NCBI GenBank assembly: GCA_019916065.1
Contig: CM034239.1
Span: 35,178,419-35,242,418 of the forward strand
Length of the DNA stretch: 64,000 nt
Source of the DNA: Vitellaria paradoxa
Taxonomy: Eukaryota > Streptophyta > Magnoliopsida > Ericales > Sapotaceae
Direction of reading: 5' to 3'
Shown here: piece after piece, positions 36,311-48,200 of the stretch
Layout of the letters: each line of letters begins with the position of its first letter
Position numbering within the stretch: the first letter of the stretch is position 1
Made by a program: the position numbers and the translations under genes
The notes under the pieces: generated by a model
The model's database searches: none
Told to the model about the DNA's origin: nothing
Seen by the model: only the letters and a program-made list of their open reading frames with translations

Positions 36311-36849
36311 AAAATTATAGCTTAGTACGACAAAAGATAGTTTCCAAAATGCATAAGGAGTACGTATAAAGTTGTGAAACATATTTTAACCAATTACGAA
36401 ATTTTTATAGAGTTGTCACCTAACATTTTAGAAAAATGGCATATTAAGGAATTCGGAGGAATATAATTTTCAATGAAAATTATACTTTTAAAACTTTATT
36501 TTTGAAAATGATGTTTTTAATAAAAGCTCAAATTTTAGTGAATTTAAACATGCGTAACTAATGATAAAGTTATGTTAGGATCAAAGGGGAAAAGAGAGGA
36601 GGCTAATATCACAAAATAATATTAGCCCCATGACATCAATATTAAGAGCCGTTCGATCTTGATGGAGCAGTTCACAACAAAAGTAAGTTAAAAAATTTTC
36701 AATAGAAAATTTTCAAAAGTAAGCAGTTCACAGCCCTAATGTCATGAGGCTAATATCACAACGATGTTAGCCCCCCTTTCCACCGAATCCCCAAAAGGGA
36801 TCATTGTCCCTCTAGATTTTGAAAAAAAGAACTGATATGCTTGCATTTA

Positions 36850-37055
36850 TTTTTTACATCCATATTTATTACCTACCAATTTGCACTAGTCATTACTTGT
36901 AGTGATCAGTATATTTGTTCAAAATCATCATAGCAAAATGTTATCTTAATTTTGCGACAGTGATAATTTTGAATAAAATGTACTGGTCATGATAGGTAAT
37001 AACCAGTGTAAATTGATTAGGTGTAAAAAAATGTGTAAAAAATTAGGTGTAAGTA
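36850..37055. mobile_element. Fold-back MITE, about 200 bp
   Basis: The left arm (TTATTACCTACCAATTTGCA, then CTAGTCATTAC and GATCAGTATATTTGTTCAAA) is matched by the right arm read backward (CTAATCAATTTACACTGG, TTATTACC, GACCAGTACATTTTATTCAA). The arms run for about 80 bp and are around 75-80% identical. Confidence 0.6.
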
Positions 37056-37343
37056 TAGTGTCACTAATTTTGAAAAATGTTGTCTGTACAAGTAAAATTT
37101 TAATTATCAAAAAAAAAATTATACTATAATTCTATCCCTCTAAAAATTTAAAAAATAGTTGAACAAAACACCACCACTAGTACATATAAATTTTTTCGTT
37201 TAAAAAAAAAATATTAGGTTATGAACCAACCCTCCTAAAATTTAACTACTGTTGTCAATGGTAGCAAATATACCTATCTGAAGGAGCCCAGGACAATTTG
37301 ATCAAAACTCAAAAGTATCTTATTAAGCCCCCCAATTTATTTT

Positions 37344-38340
37344 ATGACTTTATTTACAGTATTGGTCTCTGGAGCAAAGTGGTTTGAGAAACTCCAAAAG
37401 AACTTTCTATGGGGTGATGCTAGAGAAAGCACGAAGGACCACTTAGCGAACTCGAAGACAGTCCGTCTTCCTATGACTGAGAGAGGTACTGGGACAAGAA
37501 ATTTGAGAAAATTTAACGAAGCACTGCTTGGGAAATGGCTCTGAAATTTGCAAAAGAAGGGGGCAAATTATAAAAAAAGGTCATCATGTCAAATTTTGGA
37601 AAATTAATAATGGGGTGGATGGAAGTCAATAAGCAACGACAATTCATATAGATCAAGCTTATGAAAAAGGATCAGGAAAAGATACCCAAATTTTGAGAGA
37701 CACTTGATCTAAAAGGTGGGAAAATGGAAGAGAATTCACCCTTTTTTTTTTTTTTTTTTGGTAAGTAAGAGAATTCACCTTTGAAAGCATAGACGGAAGG
37801 AGAGAACACTTACGGATCTATTCCTTATATCTACTCCCTAGAAAAATAAAATAAAATAAAAGGAAGCTTTGGCAGTAGGATGCAGGATACCCGAAGGTCA
37901 GGCGGGGGTTGAAACATGATGCTAAGAAAAAACTTGCGAGATTAGAAGTTGGAGAGCTACGCTAGGCTAATGCAGCTTTTGTATGCCTCCATGATGGACG
38001 TAGCGGAGGATTCATTTACTTTGACAGGGGCTAAGAAAGGGAGGAGTTTGAAGTGAAGTTGTGCTACAAGATGTGAGTAGCGAAAGGGGATGCGGGTTTT
38101 TCATTGAACCAAATTTGGAAGAAAAGATCCTCACCGTTGATAATCTTCAACAGATGGGGCTCATTTTGGTCAACCGATGAGGCTTATAAAAGGAAGAGGA
38201 GGAGTTCGTTGATCACTTATTTATTCGCTATTAATGGACTAAGAAGCTTTGGGATTTGCTGCTTTAAGAATTTGAGATGATACGGTCCTTTCCTAATAGG
38301 GCAAAGGATTTTATGACGCCATGGTGAGGTGCTACAATAA
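37344..38340 (+). mobile_element. Relic of an L1-type LINE, 3' part of the polyprotein
   Basis: The frame at 37344-37544 contains WFEKLQKNFLWGD, the spaced SKTVRLPMTERGTGTRNLRKFN, and EALLGKWL. This is the signature at the end of plant L1-type LINE reverse transcriptases. Downstream, broken frames near 38105-38330 contain pieces like NLEEKILTVDNLQQMG and EEFVDHLF, matching the zinc-finger (zf-RVT) segment that follows RT. No intact domain remains. The relic is itself interrupted by the small poly(T) insertion at 37741. Confidence 0.7.
37728..37779 (-). mobile_element. Minimal poly(T)-GGTAAGT insertion with perfect 13-bp target-site duplication
   Basis: AAGAGAATTCACC at 37728-37740 and again at 37767-37779 flank a 26-bp insert (C, 18 T, GGTAAGT). 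On the minus strand the insert reads ACTTACC followed by poly(A). Confidence 0.8.
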
Positions 38341-38345
38341 GAATT

Positions 38346-38590
38346 AGGCTTGGTTTGAAAAGTAAAAAAAAAAAAAAGTGACTTTTTTAGGTAGCTAATA
38401 CTTAAAAAAAAAAATTAGTTTTTTTTTTTTTGGTGTTTGGGAAGGAAAAAAAATTTTAATTTTTTGTTAATTTGACATTTTTGCCGTTAAAAGTTTAAAA
38501 GAAAATTAAAACATAAGATGATAAATTTAATTATTTTACAAATAAGCAAATAAACAAATAAGTCAAAACTCCCAAATGGAACCTAAAGGA
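38346..38590. mobile_element. Possible small inverted-repeat MITE
   Basis: The left TTAGGCTTGGTTTGAAAAGT and the right end read backward, TTAGGTTCCATTTGGGAGTT, are similar, with T/A-rich sequence between. The repeat is short and imperfect. Confidence 0.35.
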
Positions 38591-39272
38591 AGGCACGGAA
38601 AGAAACTGTTTTACGTGTTTTGACTTGTCTAGAGAAAGAAATAAAAGAAATTCTTAAGGATTTTCTAATTTCTTGCTTGTATAGTCGAGCGAGGAGGGAA
38701 GAGAGCCAAACTTGCACTTTTTTTTTTTTTTTTAGAGTTTTTGTCAAGAGCATGAGAATATAAATGGGTTGGTTTTGTGGCATTCTCTTAATGCCGTATT
38801 AATAAATTTTATTCGTCAAAAAATAAATATCAATTCTTGTCACGAAATCTTTACATGACTGATACATACACAAGAAAACAACAATTGCTCAGACTGAGGA
38901 GTTGATGCATCTATCAGAACCATCGTTACCAAAAAAAAAAAAAAGAACATTTTCTCATGTATATTTTTGCATTTTTTAGTGTTCACGTCGTTGAATCCTG
39001 AGCATGTAAATGAATGGTCCGTCTTTTCCTCCTTAAAAACCAGCTAAAAACTAATATACATTATACTATTTACAGCTTAGTATCAGTGAGCTAACATCCA
39101 GAGCGTCCAGCATCGGGAAAGGTTGAAGAATTCTCATCCATATCACATCCGCCAAGTCATGTCAAATCCCTGAGGTGCCCTCGGCATGAGATTAGAACAC
39201 ATGCTGACAAATGAGGAAGTACACGAGCCACCAAAAATTCATCTGCTGGTGCTACTTCTTCTAATGCCACAG

Positions 39273-42200
39273 TTAACGTTCAATGCCCGCTCCTTCAAGT
39301 GCAGCCGCCATTGTGGCCGATGCCTCTTCCAGCGTCCGCCTCTTTTGCACCGTGTTGAAAGCCTCAAGCATGTCGCCCACCTCCCAATCATTGAAGTCCT
39401 CCGTCCCGACTCCACACTCCAATCCAGTATTTACCTGTCCAGAGCATCAACTTATTCGTCATGAGAGAGAGGTAAAAATATTGAACATGGTAATGTTCGC
39501 TGAGAACCTAGTGTGTGATTCCAGTATGGACGAAAGAAATATAATATTATCTTCAAAGGGCAACAGAAAATTACATTTTCAAGCCACTGGTCAAGGGTGC
39601 AGCAGACATGGAAGCAATTTCATTTTCAAGGAGAAGCATACCAACAAAAAAAATAATACTAATTGGTTAAGAACCCATATCCTTTTTCTGAATTTACTTT
39701 TTCCTGATCACCAAGCATGCATGTTATCTCATAAATCAAGATGGGCATGCATTGGCACCGAAACAACCGCCATTACACTTGCAGAGCAAGATTCCTATAT
39801 CCTATAAAGTGGAGGCAGTCCACGACCATGCATAATCAAGCAGGCCTACTTCCCAACAGGCACGACGACAAGATTTCCCACTTCCAAGGCATGTGTATTT
39901 CTAGCTCCCACTCCAACTGAGATTCTCCACCTTATGCTTCACTTTATTTACAAATCTAAGAGGTGAAAGCAAATTTGCACAATAGCTTTTTTTTTTTTTT
40001 TAATCATACTCTTTATGAAGTTTCCACATCAATACCATGGTAAAAACCTACAGGCGTACAAGTATCAGACCAAATTTCTGATCTCTCTTCAAATTCTACC
40101 TCAAATAATAAGTGAAAGCAGTTCCATGATTCACTAGATTTCCCCTGCACACACCTAAAATTAGAAACAGTCTGCCAACTAGATATTCTGAGTCAACAAT
40201 AAGCTAATACAGAGTCATTTCCTTTTACCTATAAGGGCATCCGCACTAGTCCCTCTTAAAAGATTCTCTAAAATACAGTAAAAAAAAGTACTTTTTTCTA
40301 TTTTACACCCTTTACTCAATAACACTTTACATCAGCTTCCCTAAACAAAAACCCTAAAACATTAAAAAAGCATTTATCCCAATCTTTTTACATTCCTTTT
40401 TTGATAAAAATAAAGGCAAAAGTAAAAATAAAACTTTCTAATATTAAAATAAATTTGTAGAGTATCAATAGTAACACTCTAAATTGAGAGTGTAACCGTT
40501 CAATACGCTAAATTATTTAAAGTAGAGTATAAGCTTAAATTTCTGATGCAAAGCACACAGTGTCACCTTTTACTCTAGCATAGAGTAAGAGTTTAGAATA
40601 GCCGATGTAAGTGTCCTAAGAGAAGCTGATTATAGTGATCGTTTCCCTCCCAAACAATTATAGAAGTAAAATTATTGACCATATAATTACACAGCCAATT
40701 TTATTTCCATTCTGCATTATTCAAAAAATAAATTGCATGTACAGATAAGTGTGCGGCACCAAAAAAAAAAACTTGTAAAACTACATATATGACCCCTTTA
40801 GATGGCATGTGCCGTGTCACCTTTGCAAGTGGCATCACCACCATGGCAGCAACATTCCCACCACAGGCAAAGTCCCCCGCCACAATGCTATTCCCAAGGA
40901 GTACCGGGCATTTTGGGCCAAGCGGTGACCCTAACACATATATCAGACATCTCATGCAATGATCAATTCCTTAGATTAGAAGTAAGGCCCAAGGACTTCC
41001 TACTAGTGGGATTCCTCCCAAAGAGCCCCACAAACACATTACCACTCATGAGACGTCGAGGACAAGCGGACAGGTGGCTAGAGTTATAGGATTAGTTGAG
41101 ATCTTCCATCAACCAGCCCCAGGAGAGAGAAAGACTCGCACATGCATTTAATGCCTCTTATACTTTAATTAATAACTTCAACCACAACAGCCAAGCGGCA
41201 CCTTCCCATTCAATCCCAAATCCCAATACCTCAGATGCCTCAATACCTCATACTGACATCTGAGGATATGTTCTATCAACTCTAACCCCAATACTTTGGA
41301 CTAGCACCTTGGACTGACACCTGAAGAGTTATCTCCATCACTAGCAGGCGCCTTTGATACACTCAACTCCCTATGCCTCCATTATCATAAGCCTACTTTC
41401 CTTCTAAGACCAAAAGAGGTCATCCATCGCATTTATACCACTACAATACTCATCCACCTACCAAATCTCTATCTTTATACAATTGGCTCCAAGGTATTTT
41501 AATTCTCACCCTACTTGCTTCTGGGGAAAGGGAAAAAAAAAAAAAGTTCTGGTATTGACGACGACTAGCATTTTCTCAGACAATCACAACCCTACATGTC
41601 ACTATGATCCCCCACAACCCCTATATTCTCTAAATATGACAAAAAATTCTGCATGGTTATTCCACAATCAAAGAGAAGACCTTGCCAACCAAGCTGTCTT
41701 TTGGTTACACCTTCAGTTCTCAGTTTTTCTTCTTTTGTTTATGTTGTTAGTTTCTTAGAAAAAACAAAAACATAAAACATATTTGTTACATACCAATGTT
41801 GTAAAAATCAAACTAAAAAATATAGTGGAAGTAGTATGAAGTGGCAAAAGTTGTGGATGGGGTGGAGCAGGGATGGCGCAGTGGTTGGTGGTGTGGACAC
41901 ATCAATGATGGGAAGCAATGATAGTTGTGGTGGTTGAGGAAGTAGCATTGAGTGGCAATGATTGGAAACAATGATGGCGGTAAGAGTACGGTAGCAAAGG
42001 GTGGTTTGTGATCAAGTTGTGGCAATGGTGGGTGCATGGTGGTCACAACAACAACAGTGGTGGGGAGTAATAGTGGTGATGAGAATAACAATAGTGATGC
42101 TGGTATTATTGACAGCAGTGGCGATGTTGGCGGCAAAAGTAGGGTGGTGACAATGGTGAGAACAACCATGGCTGGTGAATAATTGTTGTGGGTGACGGTG

Positions 42201-45200
42201 GTAGTGGGAAGTGGTAATGGTTTAAAAAAAATAAATAAATAAGTTTACCTCATGATAGAAAAAATATGAAACTAGGGTTTTTAAATAATTTTTAAAAATT
42301 TTGGAGATTGTCGTCAAAAAAAGACAACTAAAACTTACCAAAAATGTTTCCTGAAAAAAAAATAAATAAATAAGTTTACCAAATGAGCCCTAAATAGGTA
42401 TTAAGTTTAGTAAGTTTTTAAAGTTACCAGAAGGGTTCATCAGGGATTTCATGTTAGGGTTTTTTTTTTTTTTTTTTTTGGGTAAGTTTCATGTTGGGTT
42501 TTCCGTAGCATTTGTCCATTTTAACGTGACGCAGTATCATAGTATAATGCATGGAATATGTACATATTTATATATTCCTAAAGGATCATTATATCAGCAA
42601 ACAGATGTGGGGATGATGCTTCTCCTATACTTCTAATACTGAAAGACTTACCATAACACTGCACAATCTATGAACACCACGGATTGCCCCTCACATATCT
42701 CACAGTACATTCTGAGGATTCACCGAAAAGTCGTATTCTTTTTGAAATACCCATAAAAGCACCAGATGTAAATTTGAACTCAAAGAAGTTGGACATGCTG
42801 CAGTTTTGCATTATATGCGTAGACATTTCATTAAAAAAGAAAAAAAAATGTCAAACTGATCAAGAACCAGAAACATGTATGAAGCAACCTCAAGCATATA
42901 CCAACACAAACAAAAGACCAAATATTTGTATTAGCTTGCTGAAGCTGAAGTACTAAAATATTATACATGCAGGGGTATAAGGCAATATCATTTTAAGAAA
43001 GGTGGGGGGATGAACAACAGCGACATACCTCCTTCACCAGCTCCTTGACCCGTCTCAAAGAATTGAGGATGCCAACATATACGATTTTTCCATTTCTCAA
43101 AACCCGAATGCCACAGTCTTTTGCTACTTTCCCCTCTGTTACCATGCAGCCAGCAACACGACCACTACCACTGCTAAATACAGCCCGGACTTCTGCAGCA
43201 CCAATCGTTACTTGTTCCTGTCAAGAAAAGACAGGAGCTCTTGACTTTAAATCTTCAATGACGGTAAAAAAAAAAAAAAGGCAAAAACCAACAAAGCCCT
43301 TACTTCTTGAATGAAAAACATCTTCTCAAGGCAATCTTGAAAAGAGAAAGAAATATTTATATACCCATAAGATATATATCTATATATATATATGGGTGGG
43401 GGTGGGGGGTCATGAATGAAATATCCACAATAAAGATGTGCACTCTTCCTCATCCCCAGGTTGCAAAAGAAAATTTTGGACTCTATGCCCCCCTGTAAGG
43501 CTTGGATGTTGATTGAACCTTACTCCACAAAAGACAACAACATGCAATATGTGTATTACATGAACATCCTAAATGAAAACCCATGATAAAGATGCTACAT
43601 TTAAAAATCCTTTTTATCCCCAAGGTTAATTTGGAAAAGCAAATTTGGATTCAGCTGTCTGCGTGGTCCTCCAGTAAGATTTGAAGGTTGTTGGAAACTC
43701 ATGCAACAGATGACAGCTGCACATGTATAATAGTAGGGAGGACATAAATATTCTCTACCATGCAGGCATTTTCTGCAATGCATAAATGCATATTCCTGAT
43801 AAATTGGGAGCAAAAAATAAAAGCCAAAAGATGTCAATATAGTTAACCTCAACGGGCTCCAGAAGTCCCTCCATGGCATTTCGCACATCATCAATAAGGT
43901 CATAAATAACTCTGTACAACCGAATCTCTACACCTTTATTGTCTGCATAGCTCTTAACAGAACCAGGTGCTTTGACATTAAAGCCCATAATAATGGCTTT
44001 ACTCGCAACTGCAAGGTCAACATCACTGGTGCTTACATCCCCAGTTGCTTGCAAAAGGAACTTCAAATTGACATTATCTTGTGGGAGCACCTGCAGGGCT
44101 TGTCGTACTGCCTCTATAGACCCCTAGCCATGATTAAGAGATTTCAACTTAATTGTAGGAAACAAAAATTAAATCATATCAAGGAATTATGACACAATGA
44201 AAGAAATGTTTACCAGAAAATGTGCCCATGCATGTAACCATTACATAATTGCATCAACAATACTGGAAATAAATAATTTTGCGCCAGGCAACTATATCAT
44301 TTTGAAATTGCTTAACTAATGCCAGATCAAAACTTTTTTTCTAAAAAGGTTAGAAAATTAAAATTTCCAGAAATTCTGTATTTGATGTGCACAATTGGTA
44401 GAAGTCACAGAAAATTTAACTCGTCATTTTCAAAATGTTATCTGTACTTTTTACCAGTGGTTAAGCGCTGAGTTCAATGGCATATTGCTAAGACAATTAA
44501 AATTTCCAGAAATTCTGTATTTGATGTGCACAATTGGTAAAAGTCACAGAAAATTCAACTCATGTCATTTTCAAAATGTTATCTGTTTACCTGTGGTTAA
44601 CCACCGAGTCCAATCGTATATTGCTTCCAAAAACCTATATCTTAGACATATTTAAAATATAATAGTCTATTGCTTCTTCTGAAGAACTAGATGCTAAATG
44701 TGTTTACATGCATTTGTCCTTTCAAGGTTCACTTTGCAAGATAGCATGCATGATAATCATTTTACTTTAGTTTCTTGCATTTTTAGATGCCTTTCTGACC
44801 AATAGAGGGGAGAAATTGGTTCAATTTAAGTTTCCATGCACTTTATGGGTTTATAAGGTGGATATGTTGCACTAACACTCACCATTTGTTATGGATTATT
44901 GTAATTATGCATTTTTATTAACTGGATCATTCCAGGGAGAAGAGTCAGCCAAAACTTGTTTAAAGTTTACTCAACTATGTTCATTACTAATCTATTTCAT
45001 TATTTACCTTATCACTCACAGCACAATGATCAAGATGATCTTTGTCATATAATAGAACAGATATGGATAGCGAACACAAAGCCAAGCGAGAGTAAAAAGA
45101 AAAAGAAAGAAATAAAAAAAAGGAAAGAAGGAAGTGAAGTCATACCTGAACATCAACTTTCATAATGATATTCAGTTGGTGCAAGTCTAATCCAGACTGT

Positions 45201-48200
45201 TTTCCAGCGGAAACAGCAGAAGCTAAGGAAGAAAGTGTAACCTTCCCATCCCCAGCCTTGGCTGATAGTCGTTCGTTTCGCAATGACTCCGCACATGCCG
45301 CTGCCTTTTCACGTGCAACATCGAGTGAGCCAACAACCTCAAATACATCACCAGCTATTGGAACATTATTCAATCCAATCACCTACAGAAGATGTACACA
45401 GCAGATATCTACTAAGTAAAGCAAGAGCAATTTAAAGGAAAACCAAAAAAAGGAAATAAAAAAGCTATTTATTTGATAACTTCTTGGTACTTCAAAGAAA
45501 AACTACTACTTTGGCAAAGGAGGAGTTCAAACGGCAACAAGACTTGTTTTAGAAGGTTAACTTTGAGCATATCTCTGTAAAACAACTTCTTGAGAATAAA
45601 ATAACTTCTTGAGAGAGAGAGAGGTTCAAAAGGCAAGTAGACTTGTTTTAGAAGCCAAACTTTGAGCATATCTGTAATAACATGTTCCTTTAAACACAGC
45701 ATGCCATCTTGTTACAAACCATGGTAGTCACTGTGGTCAAAAGTCAAGAACAGTATTGTCAAAGTACATGAATAATGCAGTATGGTTTACAATTCTAGTT
45801 ATCCATCGGAGTATGAGTAGGGATTGGGTCACATTTGGTTACCTAATACCCGATTGTTACTGGGTCTTAGGTAAGAAAGGTTCCGCAATTTTTTGTTGTC
45901 CAACTCTCATGAAGTCCATGTTCTCACCATGCTCAATGACTGCCTCGTTGATAGAAATGTCATTGAACAACTGCTCATAATCTCATTTTGCAAACGTACA
46001 ATTTTTCTCCCAAATCAATTTGATGCAATGATGATTAATGTTTGCGTTGGGTAGGTGAATTGAAGGTGGTTGAAATCTTACAGTAACAGCAGCGGATAGC
46101 AGAAGAAGACCTCGGCAACTTTTGGGATTGGATGATGACAAAAGCTCTGTAACCTCTGTTGGTTTGTGTTTCATCATGTACTCATTGAATCAATACTGGA
46201 ATCAGGGTACCGAGGGAAGGCTTCCATGGATCCACAGCCAAGGCAGTGTCACAGGACCAACAGTAAAATGGAGGTGCTCAAGGAATGTGGTGGCTGGTTG
46301 CAAGTATTGTGGAATTGTTCGAGAAAGCTTGTGGAATCCCCACCCACCAGTGCTACCAATGGTGATGGCAGCAGCGGAGGAGTCCTCTCTCGGGAGGGGG
46401 GGGGATATATTTTGATTTTGCTGGGCTTTCTCTTTCCACTGATCTACTCCACGTCAAAACCAACACTGACAATGATAATTTTTTTTTAATCTTTTTGAGC
46501 TCTGCATATTTGATGTTTTTCATTTTCCAATGCTTCGTGGCTGTTTGATTTCAGCGTTTGAAGGTGGATTTGCATCAGACTATTATATGCTTGGAATGAC
46601 TGGTTATGAATTGCTCATAAATTGGGTTCGGTTCAGGTATCCAATTGGGTATTCAACCAGCTATCTATTCAGGTCGGGTGCAAAACAGGTATTGGATTCA
46701 ACTAATTGGATGCAGGTATGGTTTTCTTCTGAACAATTCGAACTCGGTTTGGGTAAAGCAATCCATAACCATTGCCATCCCTAAGTATGACTAGTTAAAC
46801 AAAGGAACACTTTCTGTAGAGCTTTTCCATGTCACAAACAACAATATAGGACAATTATTACCACTCGACAAACAAAATAAATATAATTTTTAAATTGAGT
46901 AGGCTACTTTATCATCTATGTGCATCTCATGAAAACAATTCAGGCAAGTGAAATGGTATGATTTTGCAACTCCATGCTCTTAATTATATATCTTATAAAT
47001 CACCTAAAAAACAATGATTTTCAAGAGTCAGATTTTTGAGCTGAGGAAATAGCCTCACACGAAGAAATGATTATTGTAACTAAAATTATCACCATATTAA
47101 TAAAGAAAAAATTATCACCAAAAAGTCAAGTTGTTAACTTTTCCAACCTTCCCATAGTAATATGGCCTTTTCCAATTGGAAAAGCCACTTTTGAAAATCA
47201 AGGTGGAACTCACATCTTGTCATAGATGAAACGCCACAAATATTGTCACATTAAACCAAATCATTGCCTTACTATCAGATACAACATAAAAGATAATGCT
47301 TAAGTAAATTAACCATACAAATGGTAACAAAAATAAGTACGAACCTGTATGGGTAGAGACGGTCCAGCTTCATCGGCACGATTTCCCTCATCGTCAAACA
47401 AAGCCCGAACCTGACAATGGGAAAAATAGGAGAGTTCTTAGAAGATTGGAAAACACAACGAAATCAACTACCGTGCTTTGTGGTTAATCATCATGGCAAT
47501 GCCTTTTTTCTTTTGAGTACATGAAGCTTCTTCTATCACAACAAGACTTTCCTAAGAAACAATTTGCAAACCTTTCCAAAGGCTTCACCACAAACAACTA
47601 CATCCCCTCTTTTAAGGGTGCCATTCTGAACAATGAATGTAGCTACTGGTCCTTTAGATTTATGAAGACCTGCTTCAATTACTGTGCCCTTTGCAGTTCT
47701 ATGAGGATTGGCCTTCAATTCTTGCAACTTCAATTACAAACAGCACAGAAAGTTAGGATGAGAGTTAATATAAAGAAAGCAGATACTAAGAAGAAAATAA
47801 AATATATTCTTGATACAACATACAATATTGAAATAAATTGAGGAAAATTGACAAGACAAATCAATATACAGCTTGAATTAGTTATTAATAACAAGAAACT
47901 AAAGAATATTACTTTACCTGCCAAAGTTATTAACTTGAACAGGATATGATCAAATTCAGATCTTCTGTTAGGTCAAATTCCAGGGCATCTTAAGTAATTT
48001 ATCAATTTATGAGAAGATGAAAAGAAAGGAAGATAATTAATTGGTATTGTATTTTCAGGAATTTCCGTGGATGGCAAAAAGAAAATGCATTTCCCTGCAT
48101 GAACATCACCAGACTACTTATGAACCCATTTACAATATGTATTACCTCTAGTGACCGGAGTCTTTATCATGGAGTAACTTTACAAAAGTATGGACATGGC

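Noticed and set aside
40701..40955. Minus-strand frame with a [16 protein letters not shown] phrase, weakly like a carboxylesterase G-D-S-A-G-G motif
   Set aside because: The catalytic Ser context is not preserved and no flanking hydrolase blocks are present, so this is too weak to call a gene fragment.
41813..42169. 118-residue minus-strand frame rich in Pro, Leu and Ser
   Set aside because: It is the product of a G/T-rich low-complexity intron tract with no domain or ordered codon use.
44395..44655. 86-residue plus-strand frame in IF-2 intron 9
   Set aside because: It spans the 139-bp tandem duplication and has no coding signature.
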